Assembly (NCBI RefSeq): GCF_000002985.6
Contig: NC_003281.10
Location: 4,774,001 to 4,838,000 of the forward strand
Reading direction: 5' to 3'
DNA from: Caenorhabditis elegans
Lineage: Eukaryota > Nematoda > Chromadorea > Rhabditida > Rhabditidae
DNA: 64,000 bases
Shown: positions 1 through 11,179 of the stretch, piece by piece
Layout: each line of letters starts with the position of its first letter
How positions within the stretch are numbered: the first letter of the stretch is position 1
Program-made: the position numbers and the translations under genes
Notes under the pieces: generated by a model
Database searches by the model: none
What the model was told of the DNA's origin: nothing
Seen by the model: only the letters and a program-made list of their open reading frames with translations

Positions 1-64
1 ACGTTTTTTTAACATGACTAGTTTACAATTCTACAATTTTCATTAATCCATCATCCTTATTCAG

Positions 65-2091
65 GAACAAACTCAACAGATTTGCCTGGCACCGGCTTGT
101 CTGAAAATCCATTTGTCATGAAAAACTGGGTGTCTGACCGTATCGGAGAAACAACAACTCCAGTTTCCCAGAGACCCAAATTTGTAACCGTTCAAACACC
201 ACCTCTATTCTATACAGGTTGGTTTGCTAAAATTAATTATATATATATATATATATACATCTGAAACTTTTTTGTTGAAAAGTAGCAAGCCTAAACTTTT
301 TAGTTGTAAATTTTCCTAATAATTCACAACAATTTTTTCAAATAAAATTAAATCTGTTTTCAATAAGTTTTTATGCTTCAAGCTTGACAATAAGCTTGTG
401 AATTCAAAACAAAATCTTGTTTGCGTCAAGAATGTCAAGATTTATTTGTTTGCTCTGTTTTTTTGGAGATTATAGCATTGCTCATTTTGATACAAAGTCA
501 TTTTATTTTTTTCTCCTGTCAAACTTTGAAAAATGTGGCAGAAAATTACCATTGTTTCTCTATTAGTCTTGCACCGCATTGCTAAACCTTGGTAGTTTAT
601 ATCTTGTATCTTTTGTGTCTAATCGAAAAATTAGAGAAATTCAATTCATCTTCCATTTGCATTTAAAAAATCATAGATCAGATTGAACTTCAAGATTCCT
701 TTCACTTGACGTCAACACTACTCTTATATCTTTTAAAATCTTCCTATATTTTTTAATTCTGTGATTAACCTGGAGACGTCAGAGTGCTCCATACTCCATT
801 TAAAGGCTCCTAAAAATGCTTAAAACTTTGAATTTGATTCATTTTATTCGAAACTGAAATCAGAAAAAAACTAGTCTTCGATCTTTTATCTATTTCCTTT
901 TTATTTTTTCTCATCGAAGAGCCAATGAAAAAAGCACAAAAACTCGTCGACTAATCTCCCCATTTCCATTGCAAATTAACCCTTTTCACCTTTTTTCCTA
1001 TTTCTTAAACCTAGGACTCATTCTGATTCTAGAGATTTCTGATATTTTCCATTGAAAATTCGAGATCATTTTTTGTTATTGATATAATGGGAATTTATTG
1101 TGCAGGAAGAGGAGGTAAACTTGCTCATTTTACTGAAAATTATTGAAATGTTCTCAAAAAATACTCTCATGTTTATTTATTTTAGCACCACCAATCAAAC
1201 CAAAAATCAACGACAAAGACATGGACCTGTCGGATGGAGAAAAGCCAACGGCTGAGCTAAGCGATGGTGTTTCATGTAAGTTTTAGAACGAAACCGGCTC
1301 ATATAAGATGTAGTTAGTCCATTTCTATAAAAGTCATCACATGGAATCTAAAACCTCAGCCCAAAATTGAAATTAATTCAGAACCGAATAGAGCATGGAG
1401 ATTTAAAAATATTATAATACTTTCTGAAAAAAAAGTCTGGAAATGTTTTTGTACTTTGTTAAATGTATTGAAATGTAATTTAAAAGTAAAACGTTTTCTT
1501 GACATTAGTACATTTGTAAAATTACAGTTTTAACTAAAAACACAAAAGTTTGATTCAAACTTCTGAAAATATCAGTTTTTATTAAAGATATTTTATCGTA
1601 AGAAAACCATAATGTAATATTTATTTCACAAATTTAAATTTCATTTTTTCGGAATTTTTATGAGAAAAATGATAGATTATTTGCGCAAGATAACTCAAAA
1701 AACAGAAAAGAATATTGATATTTTGAGTCTTGAAATAAAAATTGAGATAATCTAATTCAATATTTGAAGTTCAAATATTTTCACCAAGTTCAAATATTTT
1801 TTTCAGCTGTCTACGTTTTCATTTGTGTTGCACTGCTGTCCATTTGGGCAGTGCTTATTATTTTGGTTATTGGAATCATGTACATAAATAAGAGGTCAGT
1901 TTTAGCTGACTTCATTGCCTAAAGACTACAATTCCAGAAAACGGCGAAATATGGAACGTCAACAATATGCAGCCATGAGAGGTTGGAAAGGTGGACAATT
2001 TCATTCGAGATCATCTCGGATGATAACTACATCAAATCCAAATGTTATTTATGGACAAACACCAAGGATAACGCCCTATGAGAGCTACTAA
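65..2091 (+). CDS. 3' part of a small single-pass membrane protein gene
   Basis: Exons 65-217, 1186-1275, 1807-1894 and 1938-2091 join in one frame, and an acceptor at 63-64 shows that more exons lie off the left edge. The visible product has a polar N-terminal part (GTGLSENPF, TTTPVSQRPK), an acidic linker (INDKDMDLSDGEK), one hydrophobic segment of about 25 residues starting VYVFICVALL, and a basic then Tyr-rich tail (NKRKRRNMERQQY) ending TPYESY. This suggests a type I or type III single-pass protein with a short cytoplasmic tail. A second possible first exon lies at 1087-1114: an ATG reading MGIYCAGRG, with a GTAAAC donor in the same phase. I do not recognise the family. The stop TAA is at 2089-2091. 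Confidence 0.75.
1087..1114 (+). CDS. Alternative first exon or 9-nt microexon of the membrane protein gene
   Basis: An ATG at 1087 opens nine codons (MGIYCAGRG) plus one base and meets a GTAAAC donor in exactly the phase accepted by the exon at 1186. The same stretch contains TGTGCAG followed by nine bases, which could instead be an in-frame microexon (1106-1114) joining 217 to 1186. Either use keeps the frame. The region upstream (about 400-1086) would be the internal promoter in the first case. Confidence 0.4.
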
Positions 2092-2332
2092 TTCTTCTCA
2101 AAATATGTCAACTTTCAATTTCGATAGACGGGTCTACAAATGCAGAGATAATTTAATTTTCACAAAAAAAACTTTCACCCAAAAAGAAGCAATTCATTAC
2201 TTACTACACGTCTCAAAAACAAGAAAACTCAAATCATTTGCTCATGAATAAATGAAAATAACCACTAAAAACTGTTTGTAAATTTACATATTCATTCATA
2301 TGCACTTAGTTGAGTCGTGCAATAATAAAACT

Positions 2333-4056
2333 TTAAACTCTCATTCGAATCTCTTCGATTTCACATATTCCCGTTGGATTCCGTGCGAATCCCTTCGGAC
2401 AACCACATCCAAATGCTCCAACATCTCTTTGGAATGAGCATCGAGCTGCTGTGTTACAAACGCCGTCGTGCATTTCACAGTAATCTGTTCGAAATTTGAA
2501 TTAATGCAAAATAATTTTAAATTAATAGTCTAAATAAATTCAGAATTTCCACACGAATAAAATTCTTAAAATCGAGCAAGATAGAAAAAAACCAACTTTC
2601 ATAACAACTTAGACTTCTAGAGCAACATTTAAACAGGAAGATTAGCCAATTAGCCTGCCGTTTGCTAGTTTGCGGTTTCCTATCTGCTAACTATCTGCCA
2701 ATTAGTAATCGCCGTTCTACCTGTGCAATGGCGTTTTTGAAAGTTGGATTTTTAATTCTTGCTCCATTTTTTTCTTCTTCTCAATCAACTTTATAAATTC
2801 CCAAAAAAATTGGTTAATTGCAGCAAAAAAACTAACTTTCATCACTGGAATCCAAACAATCTTCTTGTCCGTCTAAAACCTTTGACACATCAAGACATTC
2901 CCCATCGAGACATCGAAATTCTCCGAGGTCACATCTTTTCGACACTGAACAGTTCTTCTAAAAATGCAGTCAAATTCATTTCCTCATACCTTGTAAAGCT
3001 GTTTTCTTTTTAGGCTCCTTTGGCTTCTCCGTAGAGGTAATAGCGTCCAGTATTGGAGTTGGTGTAGGCTCATTGGAAGTACAAGATACCATTCCATGAG
3101 CACACACATCCTCATCACTTCCATCTCCACAATCATCCTTCCCATCCATAAGCCATTTCGCAAATACGCAATTCATTGTTTTTGCACATTTGTAAGTTCC
3201 TTGATAAGCACAAATATGTTGCCCTAAAAGAATACACTTTTATTTGACAATTGAGATAAGTTCCAGGAGTCAAGTTGGCTTATCGTATATCTACGGGTTT
3301 ATAGTTTTATTTCCATTTCTTCAAATTGAGATTTGGACGCCGTCCTAGGCAGATGTGTCTGGCTCCTCTTCACTAAATTCACAAAAAACTAACATTTTCT
3401 GTCAAGACACAAGTTTGCCATATCTTGAGGTCTCACACATTTTCCACACCGTTTTTGACCGACTCCAGCGTCGCAAAGTATTGTTCCTTGTCCGCACCCT
3501 GAAACTCAACGTTGAAGAATGTTTTTTTTCTTCATTACTTTAAACTTGTTCATTTTCATAAATTGTTTAAATCTATTTTTGCTCTCAACCTTGGAAGATT
3601 TTTATGGTTTATCAAAAAGCGGTTAACTGACAAAATATGCCTTAAAATGAACCAATTTATGAGCTACCAAAATTGAGAAAAACAGACCAGTAGAGAAAAT
3701 ATGGTATTCTTATATTTGCATGTAAACCAAAATCACAAAACATCAAGATTCAATCTACAAAAGTTTGGGCAACTGTAGGTTGAAGAAAAATAGTGCAATT
3801 CCACTTACATTCATCACTCATATTAGGACAATCCGGTGTACAATCTCTCACGGCAACCAATGGAATGCACAGTGGTGTTCGTGCTCTTGTATCACAATCA
3901 AACTGAAACAGTCCACAACGTCCGCCTATTTTTCCAGGATAATCTGAAAATTACTCTTTAGAACACTCTAAATTCAGTTGGCATACCATTCGGCCCTGGT
4001 AATTGTCCAAGTGATTCTTGTATTCGTATAAAAATAAATAGAAAAAGTATCATCAT
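2333..4056 (-). CDS. Secreted LDL-receptor class A / EGF-like repeat protein
   Basis: Six exons on the minus strand, 4056-3987, 3943-3809, 3498-3394, 3223-2990, 2944-2837 and 2484-2333, are phase-consistent and encode 267 aa. Residues 1-18 are a signal peptide ([17 protein letters not shown]). A Cys-rich module (RCGLFQFDC ... CPNMSDE) follows, then two clear LDLa domains with calcium-cage motifs [11 protein letters not shown] (about residues 108-145) and DCLDSSDE (about 186-218), separated by a Thr/Pro/Lys linker, and last an EGF-like Cys-rich tail (CEMHDGVC ... GCGCPKGF). No transmembrane segment is visible, so it is probably secreted and binds a ligand or lipoprotein-like partner. It lies 414 bp downstream of another secreted Cys-rich gene on the same strand, a possible operon. 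The gene name is not known to me. Confidence 0.82.
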
Positions 4057-4470
4057 TGTGGGAAAGCACAAAACGGAGCACACAAAGTCTCCGGTCTCTC
4101 GGGGAGACTTGAAAGAAGAATACGAGAAGGGTGCACGGGCAATTATAAACCTTTTCACACTTTTTTTTGCTTTTCTACTTTGTGAACTTTTTATGGAAGG
4201 AAGTGTGAAGAAAGAGAAAAGTTGGTTTTTTTGTTCGAAAAAAATTCTTGTAGTTTTCCGTATTTTAAGCCTCCTGGATGGATGCACAAATCCTGCCTGC
4301 TTGCCTTGAAGATATGCCTACACAAAAATCGGGCTGGAGGAAGTGCCACATCTGCATATTTTTCAGCCAAATAAGAAGGAAAGAACGAAATTAGTTGAAC
4401 TTTTATAGCCAATAAACTGTATGAAAATAATTGTGTTTTTGTTTTTTTTAAATTATCATTATTCAATTAA
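4057..4470. other. Short intergenic stretch between two same-strand genes
   Basis: These 414 bp separate the stop of the upstream Cys-rich gene (4471) from the start of the LDLa gene (4056). I see no coding exon. The open frames here are low-complexity Phe/Lys/Ser translations. Confidence 0.6.
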
Positions 4471-6009
4471 TTACAATTCATATTCAACACGAGCAGATTT
4501 CAATACTGTAGCGAAGGCTAGTGAGCCATTGTTCAATTTTTCATCTCTTCGAATTGTCACTTCGTTCCAAAATGTTACATTTTGAGCTCCGCCAAATAGT
4601 TCCCGAGAGAATTGTGATTCAAGTGGAGATCGATCGTCGTAGTAGTAGTTCTGGAAACTTTTGGAGTTAAAGGAATTTAAGAAGAAAAAAACCTCAGTGC
4701 CGGTGTAATCAATTTTAGGCATTTGAACTCGAATTCTGAGAAGGCATTTGTCTTGGTTTCTGTGATACGCTTCGATTTCGCCGAATGATGTACAATCGGA
4801 TCCATTCTATAATTATCTGGGATCTGGAAATTTGAACTTTCCGCAAAACTCACTTTTGTGAATAAAGCCAACAGGTAGAGAAACGAAGGTTTCATGGAAT
4901 CAAATGGTGCTTCTTGGAAGAATCTAGGTACAACTGCAGACACTGAATGCTCATCGTGAACAACTATTTCAGGAGGTGGCAGAAGTACGTCATCTGAAAA
5001 GGATAAACTAAAAATTGTATACCTAATCTAGTTTTTAAAATGGAATCTTCTACAGTGTAACACAATATTATTTTTAAAGGTTCTGCTAAAAAGATGCGAA
5101 ATTTTGCAATTATTGCACCAAAAATATGGTAGCGTGTCTCGACACGACTATTTTTTTGTTGAATGCAGGAAGGAGTGTCCCTTTAAAGATTACTGTAATT
5201 TCAACCTCTCATTGCTTCAAAATTTTCATCGAATTTTCATAGTTTTCTTCACTATTTGTTGTAATTCATTAGTAAAAAAATATTCAATAAAACACATTTT
5301 CATCTAAAAGTTGACAGGTTTATCAAAATTCTGCACGCAACGGAAGATTGAAACTACAGTACTCTTGAAAGGCGCACCCTTTTCTGAATTTGCCAAACAT
5401 TTGTCGTTTCGAGACCGGATACCATATTTATAGCAACAATCGCAAACTTTTTTGTAATATTTCATAGTATTTTAAGATAATAAAAATTTAATGAGAAAAA
5501 TTGGTTTTGGACGGAGTTTAGTTTTTTGGAGATGTTTCAAAATGAACCTCGATAGTTCAGGAGCCTCTGAAGACTTAAAAGTTTCTAAAGTTAAAAATCC
5601 ACTTGAAAAACTCTCTAGTATGCCCCGCCCAGAACTTGGCTCCTTTTGCATCAAACATTGAAACAAACCAACCTAACAGGTGGCAAAATGTATAGTTCAA
5701 TTGTCCAGAACCACAATTTTGGGGAACTATTGTTGCACATTGGCAGTTTTTATGATCAGAAGTGTAACAGAATCTGGAAATTGTCTTCTTATTGAAGATT
5801 AATATCTTAAAAATTACCTGGATCCGCTGTCCAAACAAGTATGACACATATCACATGATATTAGTTTTCCAGGCTGTTTGGGACAAATGACTGTTTTACA
5901 CGAGCTCGAGGAGCATCTGAATGTTCAAAATTGCCAATGAAATATTAATCAAGGCATACTTATCAATTATTACTATAGTGGAGACTAAAAGAATAAAAAG
6001 ACGTCTCAT
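4471..6009 (-). CDS. Secreted cysteine-rich protein, family not recognised
   Basis: Six exons, 6009-5960, 5916-5818, 5773-5673, 4993-4854, 4806-4693 and 4650-4471, encode 227 aa. Residues 1-16 are hydrophobic (MRRLFILLVSTIVIID), a signal peptide. The N-terminal third is Cys-rich (KCSSSSCKTVICPKQ, SCDMCHTC, NCQCATI), like a small disulphide module. The C-terminal part (LFTKNGSDCTSFG ... VTIRRDEKLNNGS) is beta-rich and ends EYEL. The fourth intron is only 47 bp: the correct acceptor is TATAG at 4807-4808, because the nearer TTTCCAG would leave the downstream frame. The third intron (680 bp) carries an inverted-repeat element. The upstream position relative to the LDLa gene suggests co-transcription. 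I cannot assign a family. Confidence 0.75.
5122..5429. repeat. Inverted-repeat element with GGTCTCG-type termini
   Basis: The left end AATATGGTAGCGTGTCTCGA mirrors the right end TCGAGACCGGATACCATATT imperfectly. Inside, CCTTTAAAGATTACTGTAAT and TACAGTACTCTTGAAAGG form a second inverted pair. It sits in intron 3 of the minus-strand Cys-rich gene. Related copies are at 26149-26506, 27426-27600 and 30067-30170. Confidence 0.75.
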
Positions 6010-6438
6010 TCCGATTGATATTGATAAAACTTCCCCTTGTGATAAACAGAGAGAAAAAGAAAATCGAAACTTTTTTCTATTTTCTGTTTACAATTTTCCT
6101 TCTTTCTCGCCTCTCGATAAGTGGAATCTCCACTGAAAATGCCGTGGCAGAACTAAACAATTTTTCGATTGATTTATTTCTATTCTATTCGAGATCGGTG
6201 TAAGACCGACAATATGTGGGAGAAAGCGAATGAAAGATCGAAATAATAAAACAAATATAGGAAAAGATATCATTGGGAGTAATATGAAGAGTTCTGGAAG
6301 GTAAAATGAGGTCAAAATGAAGGATTGAAATTGAAGAAAAGGCATAAAACAAGCTAATACAAATAAATAAATTCCATATAGATATAATTTGTGAAAATGA
6401 TAGTCTTCAAATAAAAACAACAAATATAGAGCAATAAT
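6010..6438. other. Intergenic, upstream of the Cys-rich gene
   Basis: AT-rich sequence between the ATG at 6009 and the stop of the RING gene at 6439. It should hold the promoter of the Cys-rich gene and the 3' UTR of the RING gene. No exon or repeat was recognised. Confidence 0.5.
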
Positions 6439-7981
6439 TTAAATGTATTGCCGTTGTTGGCGATTTGTGGGTGTCGGTGGAAACACCGAATTCTCCGACC
6501 GAGCAGCATTCAAATTGTTTGGTGTTGATGTGAACAGGGGATGTGGCATAGGTCGGCGGGGCCTGGAAAAACACAGTTGTTATACAATCGAACAAGAAAA
6601 GCCACATACGTGTTCACAAGATCCGTGACGCCCATTCGAATTCGGCTGATCCGTGGAGCACGCGTTGTTTCAAAGAAGTTCTGAATCTTCTGAATCTTCG
6701 TTGTCGGCGTGGGAATACGAAGTGATGTAGATGATCGAGAAAAGTTGTGAGTGGGTGAAAGGCCAGCTGTTTTTGCAGAGGAAGATGTTGGCGGCGTTGA
6801 CAATACGACTCCAGAATCATTGCTGTGTTGAGTGAATGAAGAGCGTGACGATGGTGGGATCCGGGGTGCCACATTGGTTGGAAGAGAATGTGGAGATTCA
6901 ACTGTAATAGATAAAATCTCTTATATATTTTATTTCTTCATCAAATCTCACCAAAAACACTGTCCATTGAGACGTTGTCCGATTTGCTCGCATCATAACA
7001 AATATATCGGGATGAAGAGTGTTGGCTGTGTCGTTCTTGCTGTTTCATTTGATGTTCCTCCTCTGAAAATTATTTTAGGTCAAAAATTAAATCTTCTAGA
7101 TGATTACCATAAAAAGGTGATTGACACTGCATCACAATATCTTCTTCACTGAATGCCAATTTGGACGGCGTATTGATCACAAATGACAGTTCATTGCTCG
7201 ATGATCGAAATGACCAACTTTTGATGGTATTGATGATGCCTTTGGTGGGTCTGAAATTAGAATTAAAAATTTTCGAATATTTCCTCAGCTCACAATCTTC
7301 CTGTGACAGTTGATGGATGTCTGAAGTGGACGGAGACTGTGGATGATGTTGATAGTTGACGAGCTCTGTGATGAACAATTGGTGACGATTCGATTGACGG
7401 GGAAGAGGCAGGGCTGAAGTGATTTAGTTTGTGTCCGTTATGCGAGCTCACGCAGCATTCCAAGCATACAATACACTCCTAAAAGTAGTAACATTGTATG
7501 GATAAATTAAAATAAATCAAGATTTACCAGTTTGTATTCTGTTCTCGTAATAAACTGCCTTTCGCAAGTTTCACACTGTCGCAGCATACTTCTGGCCACT
7601 CGGTTGTTACATTCATCGCATTGTCTCGTTTCAGATTCCAGGAATAGACGTCGTTCATCAATTCTTTGGAATACTTCTGAATAATATTGGCACCACTAAA
7701 ATCTTTTTTATTTTTAATTTACCCATTAGTGCCAGATTGGGGGCAAACTTTGAATATTTTGTCTTGCAGATCAGACAATGCCTTTTCTTTCGTTGATCAT
7801 GCTTCGACAGGCACATGAGGCAGAATGTATGAGAACAGGGGAGAACATGTGGAGCATGAAGGCGTACATCGTATTCTGAATTCCATCTTCATTAGAAGGT
7901 ACAACAATTTCTGAACTAACGTGTCTCGCACCCAGGGCACGGCCTGACAATATCGCGGAAAAGTTGCGGAGCGAGCATCAT
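6439..7981 (-). CDS. RING-finger protein with a second Cys/His cluster (putative E3 ligase)
   Basis: Eight phase-consistent exons, 7981-7921, 7875-7723, 7676-7528, 7478-7294, 7250-7108, 7062-6952, 6901-6610 and 6562-6439, encode 405 aa. A C3HC4 RING begins at once: C15-x2-C18, C34-S-H36, C39-x2-C42, C54-x2-C57 (VLPCSHTFCLMC, HCLICK). A second cluster, about residues 91-137 (CDECNNRV, CETCERQF, CIVCLECC, then His), resembles a B-box. The C-terminal half is Ser/Thr/Pro-rich and looks disordered, with an RMGVTDLVN stretch and a Gln/Arg end. RING plus B-box order is that of TRIM-like ubiquitin ligases, but no coiled coil is evident. GTTTTCAG ten bases upstream of the ATG is a likely SL1 acceptor. 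The gene name is not recognised. Confidence 0.82.
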
Positions 7982-8333
7982 ATTCTGCTGAAAACATAAT
8001 AGTTCACTAAATATATGTGTTGAAAAAGACAAAAAATAAATAAAAAATACCAAGCCGTACGAAAAACTTTTAAAATCTGGTAGCAGACTACGTTCAAAAC
8101 GACAAAAATTGTAAAAAATTGTGCCGGCACATAACATAAAACTTTTGAATGTTGACTTTTAAAACTAAAAGTTACGGTCTTCGCGGCGAGATCTTGTACA
8201 TAAAAAAGTCAATGTACCTTGAAACCGTATTAATTTCAAAAATATGCAACCCTGGCACGCTTTTTTTGCAATTGCGGCATGGTCTTGCTAAAAAATAGCC
8301 TTCCTCATGTGGTGTCAGAAAGTCTCATTGCAG

Positions 8334-8454
8334 TTTGATCTACAAAAAATGCGGGAATTTTTTCCCAGAAAAATTGTGACGTCAGAACGCTCTTAATCAT
8401 GCAAAATCAGATAAGATGTCTGCGTCTCTTCTCCCGCATTTTTCGTAGATCAAA
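8334..8454. repeat. Short inverted-repeat (fold-back) element
   Basis: Arms of about 23 bp at 8334-8356 (TTTGATCTACAAAAAATGCG...) and 8432-8454 (its near-perfect complement, ending CGTAGATCAAA) flank a 75-bp loop that contains TGACGTCAGAAC. It looks like a non-autonomous MITE-type element. Confidence 0.75.
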
Positions 8455-8525
8455 GCGAAAAGGGACTGTATGACTCCACGTGGCTTCCTTAAACCATTCT
8501 TCAGTTTCAGCAAACCGCGGCCGAT

Positions 8526-8735
8526 ATGCTCAATGATATGCACATGGCGGCCAATGGAGATCTGCTTTCCAGCTTCCCACAGGATTTCCTTGAAGACTCT
8601 GGCGATGGAGAAGTTCACGAGGCGGCCATCCTCTCCGTTTTCGATGACAATTCGAATAGCCCGCCACCGTGTCCGATCGTTGTCGACACTGTACCAGACG
8701 ATGATGACAGTCTCTTGTTCCCAAGAAACTCATAA
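8526..8735 (+). CDS. Small acidic ORF, probably a terminal exon
   Basis: A 69-codon ORF starts at ATG 8526 (MLNDMHMAANG) and ends at TAA 8733-8735. Its frame stays open upstream to a TTTCAG acceptor at about 8508 (reading QQTAAD before the Met), so it may be the last exon of a longer gene or a single exon made by trans-splicing. The product is acidic and Pro-rich near the end (NSPPPCPIVV, PDDDDSLL). An inverted-repeat element lies just upstream, and no convincing earlier exon was found. Codon composition is less AT-rich than the flanks, which supports coding. No family is recognised. Confidence 0.4.
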   Translation: MLNDMHMAANGDLLSSFPQDFLEDSGDGEVHEAAILSVFDDNSNSPPPCPIVVDTVPDDDDSLLFPRNS

Positions 8736-9361
8736 ATTATTTGATCTCCGCTGTTTCTTTTTTTTTTCGAAAATCCGATTTATATAAAGTTTGAACATTA
8801 TCTTTATATAATGGATAGTACAACAAAACTCTCTTTAGAAATATATATATATAAAAAATATGTTAGAAACACTGAGAAGCTCACGGTGCATCGAAAAAAC
8901 CTTCAAAACGACGAAAATTCAGAAGAATAACTCATGGTGCATCGACAAATTTTCTGCATTTGCAGAAAATCCCACAAAAATGAAGAACATCGAGAACAAA
9001 ACTCATGGTGCATCGACTAACAAATTTTTCGGTCAAAAAAATCTGATAAAATATGATGGCAACAGACTTCCTAGAAACACCTGAATTTCGCCCGTAAAAA
9101 AATGAGTGCGCCTTTAAGAGCTACAGTAACCCACTAAATCCACTAAATCATTAAACTGAAAGTTCCTTGATGTCGAAAGAGGAACAAAATTTGACAAAAA
9201 AAAATTTATTGTCAGAGAAAAGTAATAAAAGTGAAATTGTGTGGGGAAATAAATACGGACGGGGAGTTTGAAAAATGAATGGGACTATACGAGGTCATAA
9301 ATAATACAATTGTGGGGAACGTTGAGAGGAGTTGAGAGGCGGTCGGGGGCTCAGAAGAACT
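8736..9361. other. Intergenic with short direct repeats
   Basis: Contains three spaced copies of CTCATGGTGCATCGAC (8880-9017) and a fragment of the GCGCCTTTAAGAGCTACAGTAA repeat near 9110-9130. No exon was seen. Confidence 0.6.
8880..9017. repeat. Three spaced copies of a 15-16-mer
   Basis: CTCACGGTGCATCGA at 8880-8894, then CTCATGGTGCATCGAC at 8931 and again at 9002, within A-rich DNA. Spacing is 51 and 71 bp, so this is a dispersed rather than a strict tandem array. Confidence 0.8.
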
Positions 9362-11179
9362 TCAATCGCGTGGCTTGTCCACAGTGACGACCGCTTCCGG
9401 CGCTGCTTGTTCCGATGTCCACTCCTTCTTCTTCTTCTTAATCAAGGACGGTGGGAGCGACGTATTTTCCGGGGTGCCTGGCATTGGCGATTGCTTCTGA
9501 AAATTTGAAATTTTAGATAAAAAGATCATGAGATTTAAGCTAACCGGAGTCTGGAGCTTCTCCTTGGTTGCCTTTTCGGTGACTGGAAGCATCTGAGCTT
9601 GTTGGAGCAGTGGGACCAAGTTCGTCAAATCAGTGGACACCTTCGGGGCTTTGCGCTTCGACGATTCAGCCGCCATTGATCTTCCCTTAATCTGAAAACA
9701 AAAATCGTTGTGAGACCCAGCGTGTGCCTTTAGACTTACATGAGATCCCGGTGTGAGGAGAGCGTCGGTTTTCGGCGTTTCCTTGGTGGGTTCTGGCAGC
9801 ACTGTCTTCTGTTGTGGCTCCAATTTCACAGAGAACACGTCCATCTTCATGTGCACCGGCGACGTCAATTCAAGCTTCAGCTCAAGACGGGCATCGCTGA
9901 AGATCTCCTTCGCCAAGGTCTCCGATGAGCAAACGAACGGCGGTCCATCATCAAGATATCCGTGCAGGAAAACCTTCTGCTCGGTCATTTTCTCCACATG
10001 ATGTTGCACGAGCTCCAAAGCGTACCGCGCCTTTTCCTCTGTCGTCACCAGCGGCGCAGGGAGATCCAAATCATTGATGAGCGAAATGAGCTCCTTTCCA
10101 CGTCCCCAATTGTCGGCGATCACTTGCAAGTGACAGCTCATTGCTTCTTCCTTTTGAGCGGTCTTGGTCCGACTCTCGTATGGTCCGTTGGTCGAGCCTG
10201 CTCCGAGGGCTGGTGTGATGGGCGGGGCCACCGCGGATCGTCGTTTCTCCATCACTTTTGTGACGTTTCCATTGGGAGTCTTGCTCTCTGCTACCACATA
10301 CTGAAATTTAAAACTGCGTTTTTTCAATTCTCTTTCAATGCTAATAATTCCGTTTTTACGTCGTGGCCGCGAAATGCGAAAACTCGGCCACCTTCAAAGA
10401 TCTTGGCCGAGCTCTCGCTTTTTCTAGGCCACGTTGCAAAAAAATCGATAATAAAACGTACCGGATTCGCGGCAATTCCATAAGCCAACCGCTCTCGGCG
10501 TTCCTTCTCCTCATCCTCGTGCTGCTGATCGTCTTGTTCTTCTCGCTTCCTAGCCGCCATCTGCTCAGCGATGAGCTCCTCAAAATATTTCTTCTGCTCC
10601 TGAAAAGAAGGTTTCGTATGTTGAAAGTTGTCCACGTGTAGTACGCAATTCGCTTTTCATTAAATATAACTTAAATCAATAAAAAGCTAGGCCACTGGCA
10701 AAATTTCACTTACCCTCGCCTTCTGATCCTCGAGGTAGAAATACAAAAAAATGTGGAAAATGACGAAGGCGATCAGGATGCCATATCCGATGTACTTCGG
10801 CGTGTCCTTGTGAACATTGATCGTGTATGCACATGACGGGCAGTGTGTGCCGTTTCCATTTTTGCAGGTTTGAGGGCTCGCCGAGCTCACAAGAGCAAGC
10901 TGCGTCGTATTGGCGGCAGGAGCGGTCACGTTTACATTTTTCGTCGGATTGCCGGCAGGAGCGGTCGCATTAGGACTTTTTGCCGAATTGCCGGCAGGAG
11001 CGGTCACGTTTGAAGTGTTCGTAGCGGCGGAAACAGGCACATTTGGTGTGGTGGTTGTTGGCTGAAAAATGGTGAAACATTATGGTCTAGAAAAATCGAA
11101 GGATGTCTAGGCAACTCACCAATACATGAACTATTAATCCGAAGATTACCAATGAAAACAAAATACGCAAAATACGCAT
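9362..11179 (-). CDS. Type I membrane protein with NVTAPAGN repeats and a charged cytoplasmic tail
   Basis: Exons 11179-11120, 11061-10714, 10599-10462, 10300-9740, 9691-9545 and 9496-9362 encode 462 aa, all joined in phase 0. Residues 1-20 are a signal peptide (MRILRILFSLVIFGLIV). A Thr/Asn/Pro-rich ectodomain follows with three imperfect NVTAPAGN units, each an N-glycosylation sequon, and a CxNGNGTHCPSC motif. One transmembrane helix follows (YIGYGILIAFVIFHIFLYF), then a Glu/Lys/Arg coiled coil (EQKKYFEELIAEQM) and a long cytoplasmic domain with a compact central part (about residues 225-330, HLQVIADNWGRGKEL) and a Lys-rich end (IKKKKKEW). The two last introns are each 48 nt and stop-free, so retaining them would keep the frame. 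I do not recognise the family; an endomembrane scaffold is only a guess. Confidence 0.78.

Noticed and set aside
4807-4836. TTTCCAG acceptor nearer the donor in the Cys-rich gene
   Set aside because: It places the exon in a frame that cannot join the last exon; TATAG at 4807-4808 restores a continuous frame.
9740-10483. Plus-strand open frames over the type I membrane protein gene
   Set aside because: Antisense shadows of GC-richer minus-strand exons that have consistent splice sites and a signal peptide.
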